From NCBI RefSeq assembly GCF_030316855.1, contig NZ_JASZYR010000002.1:434001-498000 (forward strand): a DNA stretch of 64,000 nucleotides, read 5' to 3'. Position numbers and translations under genes: made by a program. This DNA is from Variovorax sp. J22P240. GTDB lineage: Bacteria; Pseudomonadota; Gammaproteobacteria; Burkholderiales; Burkholderiaceae_C. This document shows, piece by piece, positions 37,607 through 46,419 of this stretch (positions are counted from its first letter, which is position 1; each line of letters begins with the position of its first letter). Below the pieces are notes generated by a model. The model searched no databases and was not told the origin of the DNA. It worked only from the letters and a program-made list of their open reading frames with translations.

Positions 37607-38845
37607 TTAGCCAGACATTATAGCGTCAGCTTTGGAGTCGAGCGCCAGCGCCTGGGCGCACGCATGGGCACTGGCCCAGGCCCACTGGAAGTTGTAACCG
37701 CCCAGCCAGCCGGTGACGTCCGCCACCTCGCCGATGAAATACAGGCCCGGTTGCTTGGATTCCATGGTTTGCGACGACAAGTCGCGCGTGTCGACGCCGC
37801 CCGCCGTGACCTCGGCCTTCTTGTAACCCTCTGTACCGCTCGGCGTGATCTGCCAACGCGTGATGCGCTCGGCCAAAGCGGCTAGCGCGCGGTCGGCGGC
37901 CTCGTTGATCGGGCGCTGCAGGGCGGCGTCCTGTCCGACCCAGGCGTCGGCGAGCCGCGATGGCACCAGTCCCGAAAGTTCGTTGACGATCCGCTTGCGC
38001 GAACGCTGTTTGGCCTCGCCGAGCGAGGTGGCGACATCGGTCCCGGGTGCGAAATCGATCGTGAGCGGTGCGCCCGGCCGCCAGTAGCTCGAGATTTGCA
38101 GCACGGCCGGGCCCGACAGGCCGCGGTGCGTGAAAAGCAGGTCCTCGAGGAAGCTCATTCGCTCTTTCTTGCTTCCAGTCTCGATGTGCACTGGCAGGGC
38201 CAGCCCCGCCAGCCCGGCGTACGGTTCCCAGGCCTCGCCGCCGAAAGTCAATGGCACGAGCGCCGGGCGCGGCGTGACGACGCGCAATCCGAACTGGGTG
38301 GCGATCCGGTAGCCGAAGTCGCTGGCGCCGATCTGCGGGATGGAGAGCCCTCCAGTGGCAATCACGAGGCGCGGCGCCTTGACGCTGCCGCGGCTGGTTT
38401 CCATCTGGTAGCCACCCTGCTCCGAGAACGCGATGTCGCCCACGCTGCACGGCTGCCAATGAGCGACGTGGCCCGCCGCGCATTCGGCCAGCAGCATGTC
38501 GATGATCTGCTGCGAGGGGCCGTCGCAGAACAACTGGCCCTTGTGCTTTTCGTGGAAGGCGATTCCGTGGCGCTGGACCAGTTCGATGAATTGCTGCGGC
38601 ATGTAGCGCGACAGGGCCGAGCGGCAGAAGTTCGGGTTGTCGCCAATGAAATGCCGCTGCGGCGCGCGTACGTCCAGGTCGCGATTGGTGAAGTTGGCGC
38701 GCCCGCCGCCAGAAATGCGGATCTTCTCGGCGATGCGCTCGTTGTGGTCGAGCAGCAGCACCTTCAGCCCACGCTGGCCTGCGAGGGCTGCACAGTACAG
38801 GCCCGCGGCGCCCGCTCCAATGACGACGACGTCGAAGCTGCTCAA
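37607..38845 (-). CDS. YhiN/HI0933-like NAD(P)/FAD-dependent oxidoreductase
   Basis: 412 aa flavoprotein. N-terminal FAD motif VVVIGAGAAGLYCAALAG, then RISGGGRANFTNRD, GHLFCDGPSQQIID-like QLFCDGPSQQIIDMLL, LVIATGGLSIPQIGASDFGYRIA, and C-terminal GLYFIGEVADVTGWLGGYNFQWAWASAHACAQAL. Activity unknown for the family. No in-frame ATG fits after the cobA stop; TTG at 38845 (LSSFDVVVIG) gives the usual start, though an ATG at 38896 overlapping cobA is possible. Confidence 0.88.
   Translation of the reverse strand: MSSFDVVVIGAGAAGLYCAALAGQRGLKVLLLDHNERIAEKIRISGGGRANFTNRDLDVRAPQRHFIGDNPNFCRSALSRYMPQQFIELVQRHGIAFHEKHKGQLFCDGPSQQIIDMLLAECAAGHVAHWQPCSVGDIAFSEQGGYQMETSRGSVKAPRLVIATGGLSIPQIGASDFGYRIATQFGLRVVTPRPALVPLTFGGEAWEPYAGLAGLALPVHIETGSKKERMSFLEDLLFTHRGLSGPAVLQISSYWRPGAPLTIDFAPGTDVATSLGEAKQRSRKRIVNELSGLVPSRLADAWVGQDAALQRPINEAADRALAALAERITRWQITPSGTEGYKKAEVTAGGVDTRDLSSQTMESKQPGLYFIGEVADVTGWLGGYNFQWAWASAHACAQALALDSKADAIMSG
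37617..37622 (-). promoter_or_regulatory. -10 box of rpsU inside the end of the flavoprotein gene
   Basis: Perfect TATAAT on the minus strand, embedded in the last codons of the upstream flavoprotein gene. The -35 region is poor. Transcript would start near 37609. Confidence 0.45.
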
Positions 38846-38867
38846 CGTGCCATGTCCATCAGCCGCA

Positions 38868-39656
38868 TCAGGTGCCGAAGCGCGTTGCCGGCACACCGGC
38901 CGCAGCCAGGCCGCGCAGCACGTCGCCCACGATGATCACCGAAGGGCTTGCCAGCCCAGCGGCAGCGATATCGCGGCGCAGTCGGGAAAGCGTGGTTGCA
39001 ATGTGACGCTGCTGCGGCAGGGTCGCGTGCTGGATCACGGCCACTGGCGTGTCGTCCGGCAATCCGTGAAGCAACTGGTCCTGGATGTGCGCGACGCCGG
39101 AGACGCCCATGTAGATCACGAGCGTGAGCCGCGCGTCGCGCGCCGTCGCGGCGAGTTGTTGCCAGTTGGTCGGATGCTCTTCGGCCGAATGCCCCGTCTT
39201 GGCGTGGCCGGTGACGAACACGACGCCCTGCGCGTGGTCGCGGTGCGTGAGCGGCACGCCGAGCGCCGTGACGGCAGCCAGTCCGGCCGTGATGCCGTTG
39301 ACGACGCGCGCCTCGATGCCGGCTTCGCGCAGGTGCTCGACCTCTTCGCCGCCCCGTCCGAAGATGAAGGGGTCGCCGCCCTTCAGGCGCACGACGGTCT
39401 CGCCTTCGTGCACCGCGGTGATCATCAGGCGCTCGATGAAAGCCTGCGGTGTGCTGCGGCAGCCGCCGCGCTTGCCCACGTGCACGATGCGTGCGCCGGG
39501 GCGGGCATAGGCCAGGATCTCATCGCTGACGAGGTCGTCGACCAGCAGCACCGTCGCGGCCTGGATGGCCTTCACGGCCTTGACGGTGAGCAGTTCCGGG
39601 TCGCCGGGACCGGCGCCGACCAGAGTGCAACTGCCTTGATGTGAGAGGTTGCTCAT
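38868..39656 (-). CDS. cobA: Uroporphyrinogen-III C-methyltransferase
   Basis: 262 aa SAM-dependent SUMT: LVGAGPGDPELLTVKAVKAI, VGKRGGCRSTPQAFIERLM, VRLKGGDPFIFGRGGEEVEHL, GITAGLAAVTALGVPLTHRDHA, and a C-terminal VGDVLRGL. Makes precorrin-2 for siroheme, the cofactor of NirB. Lacks the CysG N-terminal dehydrogenase/chelatase. ATGA overlap with ybiB and same strand as nasA/nirBD, so it supplies siroheme to the nitrite reductase. Confidence 0.96.
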   Translation of the reverse strand: MSNLSHQGSCTLVGAGPGDPELLTVKAVKAIQAATVLLVDDLVSDEILAYARPGARIVHVGKRGGCRSTPQAFIERLMITAVHEGETVVRLKGGDPFIFGRGGEEVEHLREAGIEARVVNGITAGLAAVTALGVPLTHRDHAQGVVFVTGHAKTGHSAEEHPTNWQQLAATARDARLTLVIYMGVSGVAHIQDQLLHGLPDDTPVAVIQHATLPQQRHIATTLSRLRRDIAAAGLASPSVIIVGDVLRGLAAAGVPATRFGT

Positions 39657-40594
39657 TCGGTTTCCACCTGTTCCGCTTCTTGAGCCAGTTGAGCCAGTTG
39701 CGCCAATTGCAGGATCTGCGCCACCTGCTGGGCGATCGCATCGGGCACCGGGGTCTCGCCCGCGAGCACCCGCCGCGTGTAGTCGGCCGTTGTCGCGATG
39801 TCGATTTCCCTGGGCAAGCCGGGAACCTCGGTTTGGGTGCCAGGCTGCTGGGCCTGCAGTTCCACGCGCCGGCCGTTCACGAAGCCGTCGACCTGCGCGA
39901 TGCGGCGGGGGTCGGCCGCGCTCTCGCCTTCGAGGCCGCGCGACAGCAGGGCAGTCATGCCCATCAACTCGAAGGTTGCAGCCATCGATTCGGCGTAGGC
40001 CGGATGCGTGTAGCTGCCGATTACCACGCAGGTGCCTGCACTTGGCAGCATCAGCTTGACGACGCTGTGCCCCGGATTGCGCAGGCCGACCACGCGGCGG
40101 ACGTCCAGCAGGCGCTTGAGACCAGGGCTCAACAACTCCGTGGGTGCGAAGACGACTTCGCCGTCCTGGATGGGCCGGACGGCGGCGAGCGCCGGCACAC
40201 CCAGCGCGGCAAGCACATTGGAGGCCAGCACCCGTGTCGACTCCGTGGCCGTGCCATGCACCAGCACCGGCAGCCCTTCGCGGGCGAGCAGGAACGCCAG
40301 CAGCGGCGTGAGCACCGGCAGCCGACGCGCTCCGTTGTAGCTGGGCACCACGATCAGCGGGCGAACGGTGGCCGGAAAACGCGCCAGCCGGGCATGCGTC
40401 GCATCGAGGAAGCCGGCCATTTCTTCGGGCGTTTCGCCCTTGATGCGCATCGCCAGGCAGAAGGCGCCGATCTCCAGATCGGTGACGGTGCCGTCCAGCA
40501 CCTGACCGAACAGGTCGAGCGCCTGCTCGCGGTTGAGTGGCTTCGCGCCGCGCGCGCCGCGGCCGATTTCCTTGATGTACTGGCTGATTCCCAT
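39653..40594 (-). CDS. ybiB: YbiB, DNA-binding TrpD2-like protein
   Basis: 313 aa, anthranilate phosphoribosyltransferase-like fold. MGISQYIKEIGRGARGAKPLNREQALDLFGQVLDGTVTDLEIGAFCLAMRIKGET matches E. coli YbiB/TrpD2, which lacks transferase activity and binds DNA non-specifically (known for E. coli). Downstream: VLVHGTATESTRVLASNVLAALG and LRNPGHSVVKLMLPSAG. The ending contains QLAQLAQLAQ. ATG at 40594 selected. Situated between nasA and cobA; any role in nitrate use is unknown. Confidence 0.9.
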   Translation of the reverse strand: MGISQYIKEIGRGARGAKPLNREQALDLFGQVLDGTVTDLEIGAFCLAMRIKGETPEEMAGFLDATHARLARFPATVRPLIVVPSYNGARRLPVLTPLLAFLLAREGLPVLVHGTATESTRVLASNVLAALGVPALAAVRPIQDGEVVFAPTELLSPGLKRLLDVRRVVGLRNPGHSVVKLMLPSAGTCVVIGSYTHPAYAESMAATFELMGMTALLSRGLEGESAADPRRIAQVDGFVNGRRVELQAQQPGTQTEVPGLPREIDIATTADYTRRVLAGETPVPDAIAQQVAQILQLAQLAQLAQEAEQVETE

Positions 40595-40692
40595 GGGTGC
40601 CTGGATTGTCCCGCATGACTTATGCCGCAAATTGAGCGTGCTTATGCCCCGAAGCGCAGGAGGGTCGGCGGTGAGAGCGTTGGACGGAGAGT

Positions 40693-43494
40693 TCACGGCG
40701 CCTCCGCCAGCGCCGGCGTCGCACCGGCGCGCACCATCCGCTTGAGTTCGGGCAGGCAGGAGCCGCAATTGGTGCCGCACTTGAGCGTGGCCTGGAGCTT
40801 GGCAAGGCGTTCGTCGTCGGTGCCTCGAATCAGGACGACCTGTTCGCTGATCGCCGTTTGCGTCACGCCGAAGCAGCTGCAGATCACCTTGCCGCGCGCG
40901 GCCACGCCGCTGGGAGCCGAGGCACCGGGACGCAGGAGTTGGCGACCGAAGGCCTGGGCCGGCAAGCGGTCTTGCAGCAATGCCTTGATCCAGGCCTCGG
41001 CTCGGGTGTCGCCTCCCAGCAGGAAACCTTCCAGGTGGGCATCCGCGCCGTCGCGCACCAGGCGGACGGCGCGACGTTGTCCGCGTTTGACGTCGGCATA
41101 GCGCAGGGTATCCGCGCCGTCCAGTGCGAGCAGTCCTTCGATCTGCGCGAGCAATGCGTCGTCCGCTGCCTCGTGCGCCGCCGCGCGGAAGAGGATGCCC
41201 GTGCGATCCGCGCCGCTGCCTGCCAATGCGCCGCCGGTACCGAAAGGCACGCAGCTCGCAAAGGGAAAGCTCTGCATCAGCTTGCGAAGTGCCGCCACGG
41301 TATGCAAGGCCGCTTCCTGAGGCAACCAGGCCGCGGCGAGCAGCGACCAGGGCAGCTCGGCCTTGAGGATCTTCACGGCGGCATGCTTGAGCTCGGGCTG
41401 CTTCGAGTCGGGGCAGAAGCTCGGCGTCGTCAGCGCGTTGACGCCCGCCAGCAGCGTGCCCGTGCTGGACGAGCCGCTCAGGTATTCGCCGCCCCAGTGC
41501 ATCGCGATGAATGCCTGGCTCAGGCCGACCTCGCTGCTTGCCGCGACGGGCACCACGATCGAGCCGCGGCGCGATGTCACGTGCACGAGATCGCCTTCGG
41601 CGATCTGGCGGCGCGCCATGTCCTGCGGGTGCATCTGTACCGTGGGTTCAGCGGCGTGGCCGAACAGGCGGCCCAGTGTGCCGGTGCGGCTCATGCCGTG
41701 CCACTGGTCGCGCAGGCGGCCCGTGTTGAGAGAGAAGGGGTACCGCGCCTCCCGCGCCTCCGTCACCGGCTTGTAAGGCGTGTCGACGAAGCGGGCGCGG
41801 CCGTCGGGCGTCGGGAAGATTCCATCTTCGTAGAGGCGCGCGCGGCCGGTGGATTCGCCTTCGCGCAGCGGCCATTGCTGCGGCGCGGCTTCGATCATCG
41901 CGTAGCTCATGCCCGTGATGTCGAGGTCGCGGCCGCGGGTCGATTCGCGGTGCTCGTTCCAGACCGACTCGGCATCGGGGTAGGGGAAGAGGGTGTTCGT
42001 GCGGCCCAGCTCTTCTTCGAGCCGGCGCGCGAAGGCCACGCCAATCGTCCAGTCGTCGCGGGCTTCGCCGGGTGCGGGCACGGCCGGCCGCACGCGCGAG
42101 ATCCGACGTTCGCTGTTGGTGACGGTGCCTTCCTTCTCGCCCCAGGTGGTGGCGGGAAGCAGCAGGTCGGCGAAGTCGCAGGTGGCGGTGGTCGAAAAGG
42201 CTTCCTGCACCACGACGAACTCGCAGCGTTGAAGCGCGCGTCGCACGGTGGCCTGGTCGGGCATCGACTGCGCCGGATTGGTGCAGGCGATCCAGAGCGC
42301 ACGGATTTCGCCGTCGGCGGCGGCCTGGAACATCTCGACCGCCGTCTTGCCCGGCTGCTGTGGAACGTCCGGCACACCCCACAGCGCCGCGACTTCGGCG
42401 CGATGCTGCGGATTCGCGAGGTCGCGATGCGCCGAGAGCAGGTTGGCAAGACCGCCCACTTCGCGACCGCCCATCGCGTTCGGCTGCCCGGTGAGCGAGA
42501 AGGGCCCGGCGCCGGGTTTGCCGATCTGGGCGGTCGCCAGATGCAGGTTGATCAGCGCCGCGTTCTTGGCAGTGCCGGAAGAGGACTGGTTGAGTCCCTG
42601 GCAATAGAGGCTCAGCGTCGCGCCCGAGGTCGCGAAGAGGCGCGCTGCCTGCAACAGGTCGTCCTTCGAGATGCCGCAGACTTGCGCCACATGATCGGGC
42701 GTGCAGTCGCGCACCGTGGCCTTGAGCGCGTCGAAGCCGCTGGTGTGCTCGGCGATGTAGCGCGCATCGGTCCATCCTTCCCACAGCATCAGGTGCAGCA
42801 TGCCATTGAAGAGCATCACGTCGGTGCCCGGCTGGATGGGCAGGAACAGGTCGGCGATCTCCACCGTGTCGGTGCGCCGCGGATCGGCCACGATGATCTT
42901 CATCGCCGGATTGGCCGCCTTCGCGTCCTCGATGCGCCGGAACAGGATCGGATGCGCCCAGGCCGTGTTGCTGCCCACGATGAAGATGCACTCGGCACGC
43001 TTCAGGTCGTCGTAGCAGGCGGGCGGGGCGTCGGCGCCGAGCGTCTTCTTGTAGCCCGCGACTGCGCTGCTCATGCACAGTCGCGAGTTGGTGTCGATGT
43101 TGTTGGTGCCGACGAGGCCCTTGGCGAGCTTGTTGAAGACGTAGTAGTCCTCGGTCAGCAACTGGCCGGAGACATAGAAGCCCACCGCGTCCGGGCCGTA
43201 GTCGCGGATGACCTGCGAGAACTTCTCGACAGCCACGTCCAGCGCGCCATCCCAGCTGATCGCTGCGGGTGCGGAGCCGCGCGTGGCCCGCTGCATCGGC
43301 TGCAGCAGTCGCGTCTGCATCGTGACCGCGGCGCTGGCCGTCAGATGCAGCGTCGAGCCCTTGGTGCACAAGCGGCCGAAGTTGGCGGGGTGCTCGGGAT
43401 CGCCGCGCACGCCGGTGATTTGCGCGCCATCGGACTCGATGATCACGCCGCAGCCCACACCACAGTACGGGCAGGTCGAGCGTGTTTCCTTCAT
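40693..43494 (-). CDS. nasA: Assimilatory nitrate reductase catalytic subunit with C-terminal BFD domain
   Basis: 933 aa cytoplasmic molybdoenzyme. N-terminal 4Fe-4S ligands CPYCGVGCGV..C (9-16 and about 43), bis-MGD domains (DTNSRLCMSSAVAGYKKTLGADAP with the Mo-Cys, FIVGSNTAWAHPI, MGGREVGGLANLLSAHRD), molydopterin-dinucleotide C-domain, then a BFD-like 2Fe-2S module (VICSCFGV and CGTNCGSCLPEL) at about 850-925. Reduces nitrate to nitrite. Ten bases after nirD; same strand as nirBD and ybiB-cobA. Confidence 0.96.
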   Translation of the reverse strand: MKETRSTCPYCGVGCGVIIESDGAQITGVRGDPEHPANFGRLCTKGSTLHLTASAAVTMQTRLLQPMQRATRGSAPAAISWDGALDVAVEKFSQVIRDYGPDAVGFYVSGQLLTEDYYVFNKLAKGLVGTNNIDTNSRLCMSSAVAGYKKTLGADAPPACYDDLKRAECIFIVGSNTAWAHPILFRRIEDAKAANPAMKIIVADPRRTDTVEIADLFLPIQPGTDVMLFNGMLHLMLWEGWTDARYIAEHTSGFDALKATVRDCTPDHVAQVCGISKDDLLQAARLFATSGATLSLYCQGLNQSSSGTAKNAALINLHLATAQIGKPGAGPFSLTGQPNAMGGREVGGLANLLSAHRDLANPQHRAEVAALWGVPDVPQQPGKTAVEMFQAAADGEIRALWIACTNPAQSMPDQATVRRALQRCEFVVVQEAFSTTATCDFADLLLPATTWGEKEGTVTNSERRISRVRPAVPAPGEARDDWTIGVAFARRLEEELGRTNTLFPYPDAESVWNEHRESTRGRDLDITGMSYAMIEAAPQQWPLREGESTGRARLYEDGIFPTPDGRARFVDTPYKPVTEAREARYPFSLNTGRLRDQWHGMSRTGTLGRLFGHAAEPTVQMHPQDMARRQIAEGDLVHVTSRRGSIVVPVAASSEVGLSQAFIAMHWGGEYLSGSSSTGTLLAGVNALTTPSFCPDSKQPELKHAAVKILKAELPWSLLAAAWLPQEAALHTVAALRKLMQSFPFASCVPFGTGGALAGSGADRTGILFRAAAHEAADDALLAQIEGLLALDGADTLRYADVKRGQRRAVRLVRDGADAHLEGFLLGGDTRAEAWIKALLQDRLPAQAFGRQLLRPGASAPSGVAARGKVICSCFGVTQTAISEQVVLIRGTDDERLAKLQATLKCGTNCGSCLPELKRMVRAGATPALAEAP

Positions 43495-43503
43495 GGCTTT
43501 CCC

Positions 43504-43884
43504 TCAGGCCGCAACGGTGCGCTTCGGTCCGGCGACGGGCCGGGGGAGATCGATGGCGTGCGACGCCAGTTCGACGGCATCGAGGTGCACCACGCCATCC
43601 GCGAGCTTGACCGCGAAGCGCGGCGTGCAGCCTTCATCGGGCGATTTCGCGCAGCCGTCGTCGAGGCCGATGGCCCAGTTGTGCAGCGGGCAGGCCACGC
43701 TGGTGCCGAAGACGATGCCCTGGCTCAGGGGACCGCCCTTGTGCGGGCAGCGGTCGAGCAGCGCGAAGACCTGGTTCTCGGCATTGCGGAACACCGCGAC
43801 ATCGACGCCCGCTGGCCGGCTCACGCGGCGTGCGCCGAGCACCGGGATGTCGTCGACGCGGCAGATGACTTTCCATTCGCTCAT
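43504..43884 (-). CDS. nirD: Nitrite reductase small subunit NirD (Rieske type)
   Basis: 126 aa. Rieske fold with both ligand pairs present: CPHKGGPL (Cys-x-His) and CPLHNW (Cys-x2-His), about 20 residues apart, so it can hold a 2Fe-2S cluster. Small subunit of assimilatory NADH nitrite reductase. Start ATG 43884 (MSEWKVICRVDDIP), 11 bases after nirB and nine before nasA. Confidence 0.95.
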   Translation of the reverse strand: MSEWKVICRVDDIPVLGARRVSRPAGVDVAVFRNAENQVFALLDRCPHKGGPLSQGIVFGTSVACPLHNWAIGLDDGCAKSPDEGCTPRFAVKLADGVVHLDAVELASHAIDLPRPVAGPKRTVAA

Positions 43885-43895
43885 CGCGTTTCCTT

Positions 43896-46355
43896 TCAAG
43901 CGACCTGCGCAGCGCTGTCGGTGACCACGGCGACAGGGGTGAACTGGCGCACGTCGACGGAGGCCTGGCTCGACTCGAACCACGGATCGGGCTCGCCATC
44001 GAGTGCGAACTGGAGACGTTCCCAGAGTGCCTTGCGGCCTTCCGCGTCTTCGAGGATCTTCTTCTTCACGTAGTCGAGGCCGACACGCCCGACATAGTGC
44101 ACCGTGCGCTCCAGATACCAGCCTTCCTCGCGGTAAAGCTGCAGGAACGCGCCCGCGTACTCCATCACTTCCTCGGAGGTCTTCAGCTTCACGAGGAACT
44201 GCGCGACCTCGGTCTTGATGCCGCCGTTGCCGCCGACATAGATTTCCCAGCCCGAGTCGACGCCGATCACGCCCACGTCCTTGATGCCGGCCTCGGCGCA
44301 GTTGCGCGGGCAGCCCGAGACGGCGAGCTTGACCTTGTGCGGCGAGTACATCGCCCACAACGCGCGCTCCAGGTCCTTGCCCATCTGCGTCGAGTCCTGC
44401 GTGCCGAAGCGGCACCACTCGCTGCCCACGCAGGTCTTCACCGTGCGCAGGGACTTCGCGTAGGCAAAGCCCGAAGGCATGCCGATGTCCTTCCAGACCC
44501 CTTCCAGGTCTTCCTTCTTCACGCCGAGCAGGTCGATGCGCTGGCCGCCCGTGACCTTGACCGTCGGGATCTTGTACTTGTCGGCCGCGTCCGCGATGCG
44601 CCGCAGCTCGTCGGGCGTGGTGTGGCCGCCCCACATGCGCGGGATCACCGAATAGGTCCCGTCCTTCTGGATGTTGGCGTGGCTGCGCTCGTTGATGAAG
44701 CGGCTCTGCGGATCGTCCTTCGCCTCCTTGGGCCAGGTCGAGATCAGGTAGTAGTTGATGGCCGGCCTGCAGGACGAACAGCCGTTGGGCGTGCGCCAGC
44801 CGAGGTTGCGGTACACCTCGTCGTGCGTGAGGTAGTGCTCCTTGCGGATCGCGTCGCGCACGTCCTTGTGGCTCACGTCGGTGCACCCGCAGACGGCCTT
44901 CTTCTTCGGCGTCGCGGAGTAGTCGCCGCCCGCCGTGAACATCAGGATCTGCTCGACCAGACCGGTGCACGAACCGCAGGACGCGCTCGCCTTGGTGTGC
45001 TTCTTGACTTCTTCGAGGGTGAACAGTCCCTTGTCCTTGATCGCCTTGCAGATCGTGCCCTTGTTGACGCCGTTACAGCCGCAGACCTCGGCATCGTCCG
45101 GCATCGACGCGGCCTTGCTATGGCCTTCGTGGCCGGTGTCGCCGATGTTCGATTCGCCGAACATCAGCTTGTCGCGGATGTCGTGCACGCTGCGGCCGTC
45201 GCGCAGCAGCTTGAAGTACCAGCTGCCGTCGACCGTGTCGCCGTAGAGGCAAGCGCCGACGAGCTTGTCGTCCTTGATCACCAGCTTCTTGTAGACCCCG
45301 CCGAAAGGGTCGCTCATCACGATCTCCTCGGTGCCTTCGCCACCCATGAATTCGCCGGCCGAAAAGAGGTCGATGCCGGTGACCTTGAGCTTGGTCGAGG
45401 TCAGGGAGCCCATGTAGCGGCCGATGCCGAACTGCGCCAGATGGTTGGCCGCCACCTTGGCCTGTTCGAAAAGCGGCGCCACGAGGCCATAGGCGATGCC
45501 GCGATGCGCCGCGCATTCGCCGACCGAATAGATGCGCGCGTCGGTCACGGTCTGCATGGTGTCGGTGACGACGATGCCGCGGTTGACGTGCAGCCGGGCC
45601 TTCTCGGCCAGTTCGGTGTTGGGCCGGATGCCGACCGCCATGACGACCAGGTCGGCCGCCACCTCGGTGCCGTCCTTGAAGCGGATGGCCTTCACCCGAC
45701 CGTCCTCGCCGCCGACCAGTTCCTGCGTCTGGGCCCCCAGGAGGAACTTGAGCCCGCGGTCTTCGAGTGACTTCTGCAGCAGCTTGCCGGCGACGTCGTC
45801 GAGCTGGCGCTCCATCAGCCATGGCATGACGTGCACCACGGTGACGTTCATGCCGCGCAGCATCAGGCCGTTGGCCGCTTCGAGGCCCAGCAGGCCGCCG
45901 CCGATGACCACCGCGTTCTTGTGCGTGCGGGCGGTCTCGATCATGTAGTCGGTGTCGGCGATGTCGCGGTAGGCAATCACGCCCTTCAGGTCCTTGCCCG
46001 GGACCGGCAGCATGAATGGGTTGGACCCGGTGCACATCAGCAGGCGGTCGTACGCGGCCTCGGTGCCGTCCTCGGCACGCACGATGCGCTTGACGCGGTC
46101 GATCTCGACCACCTTCTTGCCGGCGTGCAAGGTGATGTGATTCTCGGCGTACCACTCCCAGCTGTTGAGCACGATCTCATCGATCGTCTGCTCGCCCGCG
46201 AGCACAGGCGACAGCAGGATGCGGTTGTAGTTCGGGTGAGGCTCGGCGCCGAACACGGTGATGTCGTAGAGGTCGGGCTCGATCTTGAGGAGCTCTTCGA
46301 TCGTGCGCACGCCGGCCATGCCGTTGCCGACCATCACGAGTTTCATCTTCTTCAT
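43896..46355 (-). CDS. nirB: NAD(P)H nitrite reductase large subunit
   Basis: 819 aa. FAD/NAD domains (LVMVGNGMAGVRTIEELL, NAVVIGGGLLGLEAANGL), BFD-type 2Fe-2S region with CGCNGVNKGTICKAI and CGSCTGLVEQIL, a second CGC..C set (VCGCTDVSHKDVRDAI, GCSSCRPAINYYL), and the siroheme/4Fe-4S site CVGSEWCRFG..SGCPRNCAE near 640-680. Reduces nitrite to ammonium. First gene of nirBD-nasA; its start is 64 bases from the divergent PP2C-kinase gene. Confidence 0.97.
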   Translation of the reverse strand: MKKMKLVMVGNGMAGVRTIEELLKIEPDLYDITVFGAEPHPNYNRILLSPVLAGEQTIDEIVLNSWEWYAENHITLHAGKKVVEIDRVKRIVRAEDGTEAAYDRLLMCTGSNPFMLPVPGKDLKGVIAYRDIADTDYMIETARTHKNAVVIGGGLLGLEAANGLMLRGMNVTVVHVMPWLMERQLDDVAGKLLQKSLEDRGLKFLLGAQTQELVGGEDGRVKAIRFKDGTEVAADLVVMAVGIRPNTELAEKARLHVNRGIVVTDTMQTVTDARIYSVGECAAHRGIAYGLVAPLFEQAKVAANHLAQFGIGRYMGSLTSTKLKVTGIDLFSAGEFMGGEGTEEIVMSDPFGGVYKKLVIKDDKLVGACLYGDTVDGSWYFKLLRDGRSVHDIRDKLMFGESNIGDTGHEGHSKAASMPDDAEVCGCNGVNKGTICKAIKDKGLFTLEEVKKHTKASASCGSCTGLVEQILMFTAGGDYSATPKKKAVCGCTDVSHKDVRDAIRKEHYLTHDEVYRNLGWRTPNGCSSCRPAINYYLISTWPKEAKDDPQSRFINERSHANIQKDGTYSVIPRMWGGHTTPDELRRIADAADKYKIPTVKVTGGQRIDLLGVKKEDLEGVWKDIGMPSGFAYAKSLRTVKTCVGSEWCRFGTQDSTQMGKDLERALWAMYSPHKVKLAVSGCPRNCAEAGIKDVGVIGVDSGWEIYVGGNGGIKTEVAQFLVKLKTSEEVMEYAGAFLQLYREEGWYLERTVHYVGRVGLDYVKKKILEDAEGRKALWERLQFALDGEPDPWFESSQASVDVRQFTPVAVVTDSAAQVA

Positions 46356-46419
46356 GGGGCTGGACCTTTCGTCGATTCAATCAAGCGGGCTGCCCGGGAC
46401 GCGCGTGGAGAATCGCGCC

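Noticed and set aside
38868..40616. Apparent long cobA with an N-terminal extension through ybiB
   Set aside because: The extension is ybiB out of frame; CobA begins at 39656 with a standard start.
40858..44073. Very long open frame on the plus strand opposite nasA, nirD and the end of nirB
   Set aside because: Its translation is Ala/Arg/His-rich with no recognisable domain and is the antisense of well-defined nitrate genes; long antisense frames are normal at this GC.
46356..46419. ANTAR leader or sigma-54 promoter for nirBD-nasA
   Set aside because: The 64-base gap has no hexaloop hairpin and the nearest TGGCGCG lacks the -12 GC; the true promoter was not found.
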